The position numbers and the translations under genes were made by a program. From contig NZ_JAENYR010000011.1 of NCBI RefSeq assembly GCF_016841685.1, positions 1 to 64,000 on the forward strand: 64,000 nt of DNA, read 5' to 3'. Below the pieces are notes generated by a model, which saw nothing but the letters and a program-made list of their open reading frames with translations, searched no databases and had not been told where the DNA came from. Source of the stretch: Thiohalomonas denitrificans (lineage in GTDB: Bacteria > Pseudomonadota > Gammaproteobacteria > Thiohalomonadales > Thiohalomonadaceae). Positions 25,687 to 34,700 of this stretch are shown piece after piece. Numbering within the stretch: the first letter of the stretch is position 1; each line of letters opens with the position of its first letter.

Positions 25687-26661
25687 ATGAAAGTTTCTAA
25701 AATTTGGTTAGTCGCCACGCTGCTTCTCACCTGCGCGTCGACACTATCAGCCGAATGGATCGCACCCGATATCTCGAATGCTGAGGTCGAGGTCGAGGTC
25801 GGGTTCGACCCGGCCACGGGGATTTACCGATACGACTATAAACTGATTAATCCAAGCTCAAATTTTGCGCCTATACGCGCATTCTGGGTGACTGCGGGAC
25901 CGGAAAAGAACACGTCGAGTATCGAAGACCGCCCGTATATGGATAAATCGAATCTACCGAGCGACGGTAGCTTAAACAAAGATCGTTCCTTCCATTCGGG
26001 ACGCTCGATTCCCCTCGGCATCGAGTCACCGACGGGTTTTGAAGCCACCATCGGCAGGGATGGAGACGTGGTGTGGCTTCCCGATACGCCGTGGGGGCAG
26101 CCTCTCGATTTTATCGACCCCGGTGAAGTTGTCAGTGGATTCCGCCTGCACTCTCGCGTACCGCCCGGAGTCGTAACGGCGCTTCTAAAGCCCAAAATCG
26201 ACATGGGCCCAGGCTCGCCATACGAAGAATACGGAGAACTGTGCGGCGAGGACAACAGCCCCTGCCCCGACCCCAACACCTTCTGGGAGGAGCGACAAGT
26301 GGTCGGCCCGCAGCTGCCGGAGGAGCGCGAACTCATCGACGGCAAGGGGCAGCGCAGCCGGGACGTGAACCGATTCCTGCGCTTCGCCAATCCGCTGGAA
26401 ACGTCGGTGAACCTGTCGCCCGATATCGAGCACTACGATCTGGTCGTCGTCTTCGGAGAGACCATCGTGCCCGCAAGCTTCGAGGTCTCGCTGAATCGCA
26501 GCGACATCACCGACCGGTTCACGGTGGCTCCGGGCGGAACGGCCGTGGTGAAACTCCCCCTGGAGCCGGGGCGCAACAAGGTGGTGCTCTCCATCGATGG
26601 CGAACGGGACGATGGACGCATCGCCACGGACACTGACCAAATCACCTTCGTGGTCAAGTAG
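25687..26661 (+). CDS. Secreted protein, tandem paralogue 2
   Basis: 324 aa with signal peptide MKVSKIWLVATLLLTCASTL ending SA/EW. Same architecture as paralogue 1: EWIAPDISNAEVEVEVGFD, the Cys-containing block YGELCGEDNSPCPDPNTFWE, then FLRFANPLETSVNL and the terminal strand-rich domain to FVVK. Differences cluster in the first ~150 residues (for example PIRAFWVTAGPEKNTSS against PVCCFWIATKPEFPASL), suggesting a variable outward-facing region on a constant scaffold. It could arise by recent duplication with diversification or gene conversion. Confidence 0.8.
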   Translation: MKVSKIWLVATLLLTCASTLSAEWIAPDISNAEVEVEVGFDPATGIYRYDYKLINPSSNFAPIRAFWVTAGPEKNTSSIEDRPYMDKSNLPSDGSLNKDRSFHSGRSIPLGIESPTGFEATIGRDGDVVWLPDTPWGQPLDFIDPGEVVSGFRLHSRVPPGVVTALLKPKIDMGPGSPYEEYGELCGEDNSPCPDPNTFWEERQVVGPQLPEERELIDGKGQRSRDVNRFLRFANPLETSVNLSPDIEHYDLVVVFGETIVPASFEVSLNRSDITDRFTVAPGGTAVVKLPLEPGRNKVVLSIDGERDDGRIATDTDQITFVVK

Positions 26662-26845
26662 CCGCTGCCGCCCAAGTAGGAGCCCACCCCGTGGGCGAAC
26701 ATGGCAAAGCCGTCACAGAAATATTCATTCGCTCGTTCGCCCGGAGGGCCGGGCTCTGCGATCCTGGCCCGGGCGATGCCACTACCAGGTTTCAGCCGAA
26801 TAGAGCGGCCAATGAGCAATCGCCAAATCTCGGCAAGGATGTAAT
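26662..26845 (+). repeat. Duplicated intergenic segment, copy 2
   Basis: Second copy of the spacer at 25505-25686, ending in the same CTCGGCAAGGATGTAATATG that serves as ribosome site for paralogue 3. A truncated third copy (GTAGCCGCTGCCCAGTAGG) begins after paralogue 3 at about 27821. Confidence 0.85.
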
Positions 26846-27820
26846 ATGAAAGTTTCTACACTTTGGTTAGTCGCCACGCTGCTCCTCACCTGCGCGTCGA
26901 CACTATCAGCCGAATGGATCGTACCCGATATCTCGAAGGCGGACGTCCAGGTTGAAGTGGACTTCGACCCGGCCACGGGGATTTACCGATATGACTATAC
27001 GGTGATCAATCCCAGTTCCAGCTTCGCACCCGTGCGTTACTTCTGGATAGCAACAAAGCCCGAGTTTCCGACTTCGCTTGTCGGGGATCGTCCCTATCTG
27101 GATGACTCCGGGTTGCCAAGTGATGGCAGCCTCAAACGGGATCATTCCTCCGCATCAGCCTACGCTATCCCCCTCGGGGTCGAGTCACCAACAGGGTTTC
27201 GTGCAAGTATCGGCCGACACGGCGATGTGCTATGGGTTCCTGATGGTCCATGGGGCGAACCACGCGATCTCATCGATCCCGGCGAAGTCATTAGCGGATT
27301 CCGGCTGCACTCCCGGGTTCCACCCGGCTCCATCACCTCTATATTAAAGCCACAGATCGACATGGGCCCAGGCTCGCCATACGAAGAATACGGAGAACTG
27401 TGCGGCGAAGATGACAGCCCCTGCCCCGATCCCAACACCTTCTGGGAGGAGCGACGGGTTGTCGGCCCGCAGCTGCCGGAGGAGCGCGAACTCATCGACG
27501 GCAAGGGGCAGCGCGGGCGCGACGTCAACCAATTCCTGCGCTTCGCCAACCCGCTGGAAACGTCGGTGGACCTGTCGCCCGATATCGAGCACTACGATCT
27601 GGTCGTCGTCTTCGGAGAGACCATCGTGCCCGCAAGCTTCGAGGCCTCGCTGAATCGCAGCAACATCACCGAACGGTTCACGGTAGCACCGGGCGGAACG
27701 GCCGTGGTGAAGCTCCCCCTGGAGCCGGGGCGCAACACGGTGGTTCTCTCTATTGACGGCGAACGCGACGATGGACGCACCGCCACGGACACCGACCAAA
27801 TCATTTTTGTGGTCAAGTAG
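26846..27820 (+). CDS. Secreted protein, tandem paralogue 3
   Basis: 324 aa. The signal peptide is almost identical to paralogue 2 (MKVSTLWLVATLLLTCASTL), but the following region (PVRYFWIATKPEFPTSLVGD) is nearer paralogue 1, so the copy looks mosaic. The Cys block reads YGELCGEDDSPCPDPNTFWE and the terminal domain is conserved with scattered substitutions (NITERF for DITDRF, GRTATDTDQIIFVVK). No catalytic motif is recognised. Function unknown; secreted location inferred from the signal peptide. Confidence 0.8.
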   Translation: MKVSTLWLVATLLLTCASTLSAEWIVPDISKADVQVEVDFDPATGIYRYDYTVINPSSSFAPVRYFWIATKPEFPTSLVGDRPYLDDSGLPSDGSLKRDHSSASAYAIPLGVESPTGFRASIGRHGDVLWVPDGPWGEPRDLIDPGEVISGFRLHSRVPPGSITSILKPQIDMGPGSPYEEYGELCGEDDSPCPDPNTFWEERRVVGPQLPEERELIDGKGQRGRDVNQFLRFANPLETSVDLSPDIEHYDLVVVFGETIVPASFEASLNRSNITERFTVAPGGTAVVKLPLEPGRNTVVLSIDGERDDGRTATDTDQIIFVVK

Positions 27821-27980
27821 CCGCTGCCCAGTAGGCGCACTACCTATGATTATGTCTCAGGATCGGGAGTTCGCAATTTCAAAGACAAGATCGCTGCCTT
27901 GATCGTGCCGGCATCCGACTAATTTAGTCAGCCTTCACTGTAACTGCTCGCCCGGGTGATCACGCACGGCCCGGGAAATC

Positions 27981-28058
27981 CGTCATCCCCGCGTAGGCGG
28001 GGATCCATTTTGAACCATGCTTCTGTCCTCTGGATCCCCGCCTACGCGGGGATGACAG
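27981..28058. repeat. dRS3-like palindromic repeat pair
   Basis: Arms CGTCATCCCCGCGTAGGCGG (27981 on, ending GGATCCA at 28007) and the inverted TGGATCCCCGCCTACGCGGG (28031-28058) surround about 23 bp. The right flank GAGGGGGTGAGTAGT matches the flank of the copy at 16305-16375. It lies between the secreted-protein triplet and the convergent MNT-HEPN gene. Confidence 0.8.
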
Positions 28059-28071
28059 AGGGGGTGAGTAG

Positions 28072-28947
28072 TTACCCTTCACTCATCTTTTCTAACGCCT
28101 CGATTTTTGCTTCGCAGCTTTTTCGGGTGAGTTCCATCAGCTCGGCGACCCGCTCGGCCAGATAGGCGAGAGAAACTTCGTCTATGATGTAGCGGCGATC
28201 ATAACGGGCACCGACATAGGCATACTCAAGGAGTGTATAAGCGTCTCTCTGAAACTCTTCGACCGAAGGAAAAATATCGGCAAACGCCGGATTAATTTCC
28301 GAGGCACGATGACTCAGAATGGAGAGATAGTGTTCATCAGGAATGTAGCCGGTAAAAATCAAAAGAACCGTTTTAAAAGAAGCTTCTGCGGCTTGATGTA
28401 GATGAAACGCTCCATCCTTCCACCAGTTTTTTGCCTTATCAAATTCATAATGTGCAAAAAAGCGCTCGGCTCTCTCGAACCAGTGACCGTAATCATTGCG
28501 CGCGATATCCAGCCGCTCTCCCGGCGTCAATGCCTTCGGCTTAGCCAGCGAAAAATCGCCGGAGTCATACAACACCTTCCCTTCACTGATGATGTCAGAG
28601 AAGAAGTACTGTCCCAACTCCAGCTTACGATTCAGAAAATCGATATCGTGATGAATGATTCGAGGAGAAGCAGAAAGATTGGCTGCGTAGCAAGCCTGCC
28701 CTAACTCATGCCACACCAGCGAATCGCAGTCGTCCGACTCGTCAGTCACAGCCAGGATGTCGTAATCGGATGCATGGCCGGAACGCCGATCGGGTGCCAA
28801 ATCCCCGGCCTCCTTCCAGCCGCCCCGAGCGTACGATCCGTAAAGAACGATAAGGCCGACCGCCGGGCAGTAGTCGCGAATCATTGCGGTGACCTTCGCC
28901 AGCTCCTGCTGCTTTTTCTCGGGTAGGTGTGAAATCGATGAGTCCAT
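28072..28947 (-). CDS. MNT-HEPN fusion protein (nucleotidyltransferase plus HEPN), copy 1
   Basis: The 291 aa product has an N-terminal minimal nucleotidyltransferase with the pol-beta signature Gly37-Ser38...Arg41-Gly42 (LYGSYARGGW) and the metal-binding pair Asp61-x-Asp63 (HASDYDILAV). A C-terminal helical HEPN domain follows (about residues 150-280, with DGAFHLHQAAEASFKTVLL and LLEYAYVGARYDRRY). In MNT/HEPN toxin-antitoxin pairs the NT domain AMPylates and silences the HEPN RNase; here both are in one chain. A close paralogue lies at 30687-31559 on the same strand with vapBC and another nucleotidyltransferase between. Toxin-antitoxin or defence role is inferred. Confidence 0.85.
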   Translation of the reverse strand: MDSSISHLPEKKQQELAKVTAMIRDYCPAVGLIVLYGSYARGGWKEAGDLAPDRRSGHASDYDILAVTDESDDCDSLVWHELGQACYAANLSASPRIIHHDIDFLNRKLELGQYFFSDIISEGKVLYDSGDFSLAKPKALTPGERLDIARNDYGHWFERAERFFAHYEFDKAKNWWKDGAFHLHQAAEASFKTVLLIFTGYIPDEHYLSILSHRASEINPAFADIFPSVEEFQRDAYTLLEYAYVGARYDRRYIIDEVSLAYLAERVAELMELTRKSCEAKIEALEKMSEG

Positions 28948-28965
28948 ATCAGTTCGGAATGCGGC

Positions 28966-29376
28966 TCAGCAGGCCGGCGCCCAATTTTCCACCGCCAATC
29001 CGGTCACGCGCTCGAACTTCCGGCCATTGTAGGTCACCAGGGTCGCTCCCAGGTATCGGGCGTGTGAAGCGATCAGCATGTCGTTGCCGCCGATGATCCG
29101 GCCCACCCTCTCCAGTTCGGCCCGAATCTCGCCGTAGTCCTGCGCGGCGCCCTCCGGCCAGTCCAGCACCGAAGCAAAACGCAGAAACTCGATCAGTGCC
29201 GCTTCACTACGCTCACCCTGGACGGACTTGGCAATGCCGTAGCGCAATTCTGCCAGCACCACGGCGGATATGCCGACGTCACCAACCGACACTCCTTTCA
29301 GCCGCTCGTGAACCTCTGGAGGACGGCGCTTCATGACGTATATGCAGATGTTCGTATCCAGCATATAGCGCATCAA
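28966..29376 (-). CDS. vapC: VapC-type PIN-domain toxin
   Basis: PIN-domain ribonuclease of 136 aa. Acidic active-site residues are visible in MLDTNICIYV, AVVLAELRYGI and GGNDMLIASHARYLGATLVT, and the C-terminus FERVTGLAVENW is typical of VapC/FitB-like toxins. The start overlaps the vapB stop; two consecutive ATG codons (29376 and 29373) are available. It would act on tRNA or rRNA unless bound by VapB. Confidence 0.93.
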   Translation of the reverse strand: MMRYMLDTNICIYVMKRRPPEVHERLKGVSVGDVGISAVVLAELRYGIAKSVQGERSEAALIEFLRFASVLDWPEGAAQDYGEIRAELERVGRIIGGNDMLIASHARYLGATLVTYNGRKFERVTGLAVENWAPAC

Positions 29377-29612
29377 AGTGCCTCTCGTTCCTGCGGTGGG
29401 GCATCATCGACGCTGTCGGGAAAGTCTTCCGGCAGTGTTGGGACCTGCTTGGTAAAGTACTCGTCCCAGGTGCGCGGCTTTGGCCGTAGGACGATTTCAT
29501 CACCCCGACGCTCTATGTAGACCTCATCGGCATCCAGTTCGTAAGCCTTTGGCAAGCGAACCGCCTGACTGCGACCGTTTCGGAAGAGATGCGCCGTTCG
29601 TTTTGTCATCAT
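29373..29612 (-). CDS. vapB: VapB-type antitoxin, AbrB/SpoVT-like
   Basis: From the ATG at 29612 (a second ATG follows immediately) the antitoxin is 79 aa. It has an N-terminal swapped-hairpin DNA-binding domain (RTAHLFRNGRSQAVRLPKAY, then DEVYIERRGDEIVLRP) and a C-terminal toxin-binding tail (WDEYFTKQVPTLPEDFPDSV). It overlaps vapC by 4 nt. The palindrome 15 bp upstream is the likely autoregulatory operator. Confidence 0.92.
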   Translation of the reverse strand: MMTKRTAHLFRNGRSQAVRLPKAYELDADEVYIERRGDEIVLRPKPRTWDEYFTKQVPTLPEDFPDSVDDAPPQEREAL

Positions 29613-29626
29613 CGCCAGCCTTTTGG

Positions 29627-29643
29627 ATATGCAAAAAGCATAT
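29627..29643 (-). promoter_or_regulatory. Inverted-repeat operator of vapBC
   Basis: ATATGC-AAAAA-GCATAT is a perfect 6 bp inverted repeat with a 5 bp spacer, 15 bp upstream of the vapB start. Position and form fit a VapB/VapC autorepression site. Confidence 0.6.
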
Positions 29644-29797
29644 GCCGACCCCTTCGACATTGCAACGCTTTTGTTCGCGACTCAACGAGGGCGCGGCCCT
29701 GAAGTTAGGGAGCGTGGGAGTGATTCACTTTCCTGTCGTTCTACCCGCTTGCGGATGTCTTCCTGGCTTTTACAACCCGCCTGGCGCTTGAATCAGT

Positions 29798-30001
29798 TCA
29801 CTCCGAAGCCCCGGGCTTACCCGGTTCCTTGAGCTTTCCCTCTTCGCGCGCCCGTTGCAGTAACGCTGCTGTGACCCGTAGCTGGTCGAGCGTCTCGAAG
29901 CGCTCGCGCAGCGTCAGCCGCTGCCAGCGGCGTAACTGCTCCCGTCGACTGACATCCCAGGAAGCCACGTCTGAGCAGGGCTCATTGTGTTGTTCGCTCA
30001 T
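29798..30001 (-). CDS. Small protein coupled to AbiEii-like gene, possible antitoxin
   Basis: 67 aa, highly charged and helical (REQLRRWQRLTLRERFETLD), with no membrane segment. The ATG overlaps the stop of the upstream nucleotidyltransferase gene by 4 nt, so the two are translated together. This arrangement resembles small partner proteins of AbiEii/DUF6036-type nucleotidyltransferase cassettes. No DNA-binding motif is obvious. Function not recognised. Confidence 0.6.
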   Translation of the reverse strand: MSEQHNEPCSDVASWDVSRREQLRRWQRLTLRERFETLDQLRVTAALLQRAREEGKLKEPGKPGASE

Positions 30002-30507
30002 TGCTTCTCCCGCTCTGCCAAAATCATACGCAAATGCTCCACATCAAGCAGATCCTGAGGGCGCCCCACTCGCTCTTTTATTGTAATCAGCGTTTCCAGA
30101 GACACAAAGCGCACCGTAAGCCCCGGGATAAGCTCACCAGACAGCGCGCGGGCGTATTCATCCTCAAAGTCGAATGGGTTCTCCACAAACAGATCGACCG
30201 ATGTTCCCCGAAACCGATCGCTATAGAGGTTTAGCACCGTCATCCCTTTCTCTTCGATCCACAGCCGGCGGGTTCCCGGGTCGGCAAACTGCTCAGCGGT
30301 AACTGGCACCGTTGGGCGATATCCCAGTGGCTCCAGTGCCTTAAATGCCTTCACGACATTGTCAGGTGCCAAGGCCAATACCAAATCAACATCCGCAGTG
30401 AACCTCACATAGCCATGCGCCACGACAGCCAGACCACCGACCACGAGATACCGGACCTGCGAGTCGTTCAACGCCCGCGTTATCGTTTCGAAGCTAGTCA
30501 GTTCCAC
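29998..30507 (-). CDS. AbiEii-like nucleotidyltransferase
   Basis: The 169 aa protein has the nucleotidyltransferase signature VGGLAVVAHGYVRFTADVDL (Gly-Gly...Asp-x-Asp) and ends with LETLITIKERVGRPQDLLDV, the conserved helix of AbiEii/DUF6036-like enzymes. Such proteins act as toxins or defence components that add nucleotides to tRNA or proteins; that role here is inference. It is translationally coupled to the small ORF after it. Confidence 0.75.
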   Translation of the reverse strand: MELTSFETITRALNDSQVRYLVVGGLAVVAHGYVRFTADVDLVLALAPDNVVKAFKALEPLGYRPTVPVTAEQFADPGTRRLWIEEKGMTVLNLYSDRFRGTSVDLFVENPFDFEDEYARALSGELIPGLTVRFVSLETLITIKERVGRPQDLLDVEHLRMILAEREKQ

Positions 30508-30560
30508 TGGTTCGCCCCATCGGCCCCTTGCCCCAACCTATTGGTAACGACATAAGGGAA

Positions 30561-30612
30561 CCGTACCACAATCGCATCTCTACGCCTCCCGGCTCACGCG
30601 AAGGTTCCGGTA
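30561..30612. repeat. Copy of the small membrane gene's 5' flank
   Basis: ACGCCTCCCGGCTCACGCGA followed by AGGTTCCGGTAACTGCCAA matches the ribosome site and upstream flank of the gene at 22949-23155, including the ATG, but homology stops within about 20 bp of coding sequence. The remaining ORF here (27 codons) runs into the AbiEii-like start and is not credible as a gene. Confidence 0.6.
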
Positions 30613-30686
30613 ACTGCCAATGACAACGTTTTGCAAAGCGACCTCACCCACGCACCAGTGAGACATCCGGGCTAGCGCGAACATCC

Positions 30687-31559
30687 TCAAAGGCAGGCCC
30701 GTGCCAGCGCCTCGATTTTTGCTTCACAGCTTTCGCGGGTAAGCCTTATCAGTTTGGCGACCCGTTCCGCGAGATAGGTGAGAGACGCTTCGTCTATAGA
30801 GTAGCGCCGGTCGTAACGGGCGCCGATGTAGGCATACTCCAGAAGCGTAAAAGCCTCTCTCTGGAATTCGTCGGCCGAAGGAAAGATATCCGTGAACGCC
30901 GGATCGATCTCCGAGACCTTGTGGCCCAGAACAGAGAGATAGTGTTCATCGGGGATATAGCCGGTGAAGACCAGTAGCATGGTTTTGAAGGAGGCTTCTG
31001 CGGCTTGATGCAGGTTGAATGCCGCCAGCTCACGCCATGTCTTGGCATGGACGAGACGATGGGTCTCGAAAAATTGTTCCGCTCTCGTGAACCAATATTT
31101 AAAGTCATTGCGGGCGATATCAAGCCGTTCTTCCGGCGTCAGCACTTTCAGTTCGGCCAGTGAGAAATCACCCGAGTCGTACAGCACCTTCCCTTCACTG
31201 ATGATGTCCGAGAAGAAGTACTGACCCAGTTCCAGCTTCCGATTCAGAAAATCGATATCGTGGTGGATAATTCGAGGGGAAGCCGAGAAGCCTGCTTCAT
31301 GACACACCTCCCCTATTTGGTGCCAAACCAGGGAGTCGCAGTCATCCGGCTCTTCGGTCACAGCCAGAATATCGTAATCGGATGCGTGACCGGAACGCCG
31401 ATCGGGTGCCAAATCCCTGGCATCCTTCCAGTCGCCCCGAGCGTACGAACCAAAGAGAACGATCAGGCCAACCGCCGGACAGTGGGCGCGAATAATCGCG
31501 ACGACGTTTGCCAGATCCTGCTGCTTCCCCTCGGGGAGATGGGCAATCGATGAATCCAT
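30687..31559 (-). CDS. MNT-HEPN fusion protein, copy 2
   Basis: 290 aa, clearly paralogous along its whole length to the gene at 28072-28947. NT motifs are intact (LFGSYARGDW at residues 36-45, HASDYDILAV with Asp61/Asp63), as is the HEPN half (NLHQAAEASFKTMLLVFTGY, LLEYAYIGARYDRRYSIDEA). Divergence is spread evenly with a hot spot around residues 160-178 (RAEQFFETHRLVHAKTWREL). The two copies are in direct orientation about 2.6 kb apart. Retention of both active sites argues that both are functional. Confidence 0.85.
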   Translation of the reverse strand: MDSSIAHLPEGKQQDLANVVAIIRAHCPAVGLIVLFGSYARGDWKDARDLAPDRRSGHASDYDILAVTEEPDDCDSLVWHQIGEVCHEAGFSASPRIIHHDIDFLNRKLELGQYFFSDIISEGKVLYDSGDFSLAELKVLTPEERLDIARNDFKYWFTRAEQFFETHRLVHAKTWRELAAFNLHQAAEASFKTMLLVFTGYIPDEHYLSVLGHKVSEIDPAFTDIFPSADEFQREAFTLLEYAYIGARYDRRYSIDEASLTYLAERVAKLIRLTRESCEAKIEALARACL

Positions 31560-31764
31560 ATCAAGTTCAGATCGTGAGTTTAGTGGACTGTGTGCCCGAT
31601 TCTCGACCGCGAGTTCGAGTGAACGGCCTGACTATGGTCGTTTCGGACGAGATGTGCTGCACATTTCACTCGTCAGGAGCCTTCTTGGCCTCAAAGCATA
31701 AGCCTACCTCCTTTAAGATTGCAATCTGGAACACTGCTTACCAAGGCGGTGACGCTCAAGCTCT
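31560..31764. other. Intergenic gap between MNT-HEPN gene and CRISPR array
   Basis: No gene is supported. A palindrome GATTGCAATC lies near 31718. This is the leader-distal side of the CRISPR array, so a leader is not expected here. Confidence 0.5.
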
Positions 31765-34700
31765 CTTCTGAGCTGCTTATCCGGCAGTGAACAGCACATG
31801 GATGGCCTATCGCGGTTTCCTGCTTTTCTGAGCTGCCTATCCGGCAGTGAAAAGTGAACGTGAAAGAGCTGCAGTACCTGGGCGTGCACCTTTTCTGAGC
31901 TACCTATCCGGCAGTGAACGCATCCGCCCATCTCTCCGTGAGGACCTGATATTTCTGAGCTGCCTATCCGGCAGTGAACCTTCGCATAGTCGATGGCTTC
32001 CATTTCACGGTTTTCTGAGCTGCCTATCCGGCAGTGAACGACGGCTGCCTCCAGCTCGGCGATGGCCATCTTTTCTGAGCTGCCTATCCGGCAGTGAACA
32101 TGGGGAGGCATCCGGCACGACCAGGGAGTGGATTTCTGAGCTGCCTATCCGGCAGTGAACATTGGCTATATCGGCAGCAGAGAGCGTCTGGTTTTCTGAG
32201 CTGCCTATCCGGCAGTGAACTCGGCGCCCTCGGCGGATGCGCGTACCTGGGTTTTCTGAGCTGCCTATCCGGCAGTGAACGACATAGGTGCCGGGCTTGG
32301 CGTCGCGTCCCATTTCTGAGCTGCCTATCCGGCAGTGAACGCGGCCCCAGTCGAGCGAGGCGGCGACATCGATTTCTGAGCTGCCTATCCGGCAGTGAAC
32401 CACCTGGGCAGCGTTGACCTCGGGATCATCCATTTCTGAGCTGCCTATCCGGCAGTGAACCGATACCGGGCTATGACCGACTCAGCCTGGTCTTTCTGAG
32501 CTGCCTATCCGGCAGTGAACCACATACCCCCGATTTCGCGGAGCCTCCCGCATTTCTGAGCTGCCTATCCGGCAGTGAACTCGGGGTATGACCGCTCGCC
32601 GGGATAGGAACTTTTCTGAGCTGCCTATCCGGCAGTGAACAATTATCGAGAAGATGCGCGAGCGGTCTAATTTTTCTGAGCTGCCTATCCGGCAGTGAAC
32701 GGAGGCGATCGCAGAACTGCCGGTGATGGTGTTTTCTGAGCTGCCTATCCGGCAGTGAACCTGGAGACGATCCCGCGTCATCTGCGGGATAATTTCTGAG
32801 CTGCCTATCCGGCAGTGAACGCACCCAAAGCGCATAGCTTTTCCGCCTGATTTTTCTGAGCTGCCTATCCGGCAGTGAACAAGCATCCCGCGAAATGCTG
32901 GCGCTCGCGTTTTTTCTGAGCTGCCTATCCGGCAGTGAACGCGGAACCCGGCCGAGGCCGTTTCCGCGTGGTTTTCTGAGCTGCCTATCCGGCAGTGAAC
33001 GCCTCCATCAGCCACGAGACCAGTGCGCAAGATTTCTGAGCTGCCTATCCGGCAGTGAACGCATGGGCTCGGTTTATCCAGTTTATGACGATTTTCTGAG
33101 CTGCCTATCCGGCAGTGAACACCCTTTGAGCGCCGCTTCACGCTTCCATGCTTTTCTGAGCTGCCTATCCGGCAGTGAACCGTCTGCGCACGAAGGGGCT
33201 AAGCCCGTTGTTTTTCTGAGCTGCCTATCCGGCAGTGAACCAAGCTCAGCGAAATCGCCGGCCGAACAAAATTTTCTGAGCTGCCTATCCGGCAGTGAAC
33301 CTCATGCAGGTAGTCGATGTTCGGGTTGCCCTTTTCTGAGCTGCCTATTCGGCAGTGAACGAATTCATCATCCTGCAACGCTGGTTTAATCCTTTCTGAG
33401 CTGCCTATCCGGCAGTGAACAAAGACATGTCGCGCAAAATCGGATTACTCAATTTCTGAGCTGCCTATCCGGCAGTGAACTACTCTGCCCGCTTCACCTG
33501 CTGGGAGATGTATTTCTGAGCTGCCTATCCGGCAGTGAACGGATCGGGAGAGTCGTGCGGAGTGTCGGACGTTTTCTGAGCTGCCTAGCCGGCAGTGAAC
33601 ATCAAGAGGCATTAGCGCTTGAGGATGTAGATTTTCTGAGCTGCCTATCCGGCAGTGAACACGCCGTTGGGGGAGGATTACATAAACGAACATTTCTGAG
33701 CTGCCTATCCGGCAGTGAACCTGTGGCAGGAAGTATTTGCAGCCACCAGCAATTTCTGAGCTGCCTATCCGGCAGTGAACCGCATTACGCAGGGTTACGG
33801 CAGCACCAATATTTTCTGAGCTGCCTATCCGGCAGTGAACCGCACAGAGCCGGAGGGGTGGAAGCTGGTGCCTTTCTGAGCTGCCTATCCGGCAGTGAAC
33901 GCTCCGGGTCCGTGGCAACATCCCCCTCCGTTTTTCTGAGCTGCCTATCCGGCAGTGAACTCCGAGAACCGTCATGCAGCAGATTGCCCGCTTTTCTGAG
34001 CTGCCTATCCGGCAGTGAACAACACAACAACAGTTTCTTTAGACGATGAAGCGTTTCTGAGCTGCCTATCCGGCAGTGAACGGCGATGGCGGAGCCCGTG
34101 CCGATGTTCCCGTTTTCTGAGCTGCCTATCCGGCAGTGAACGTGAGAAGAGCAGCATCACCGCCGGCACTAAGTTTCTGAGCTGCCTATCCGGCAGTGAA
34201 TGCTCTCAATCTCTGCGGCCAACTGCTCCAAGTTTTCTGAGCTGCCTATCCGGCAGTGAACCTGTCTCAACAGGATTTGTTCGGGGGTGCATTTTTCTGA
34301 GCTGCCTATCCGGCAGTGAACGGTTTGTTCCTGCTTGCTGCGGTGCCCGGTCATTTCTGAGCTGCCTATCCGGCAGTGAACTGTGAATTTCATGTCTGCT
34401 TCCTCTGATTGCCTTTCTGAGCTGCCTATCCGGCAGTGAACCTACTGCGTCGCATCCCTCCGGCAGAATGTCATTTCTGAGCTGCCTATCCGGCAGTGAA
34501 CCGTATATCCCATGTTATGCGGTCATCTCCGCATTTCTGAGCTGCCTATCCGGCAGTGAACCGATTGCTTACTACAAATTTCCGCTCACAGAATTTCTGA
34601 GCTGCCTATCCGGCAGTGAACCGCAGCAAGCAGAAACAAACCGAACACTATCTTTTCTGAGCTGCCTATCCGGCAGTGAACTCCGGGTAATATCCGCAAA

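Noticed and set aside
30508-30590. A 27-codon minus-strand ORF ahead of the AbiEii-like gene.
   Set aside because: It starts in a copied ribosome site but shows no protein-like sequence and runs into the next gene out of frame.
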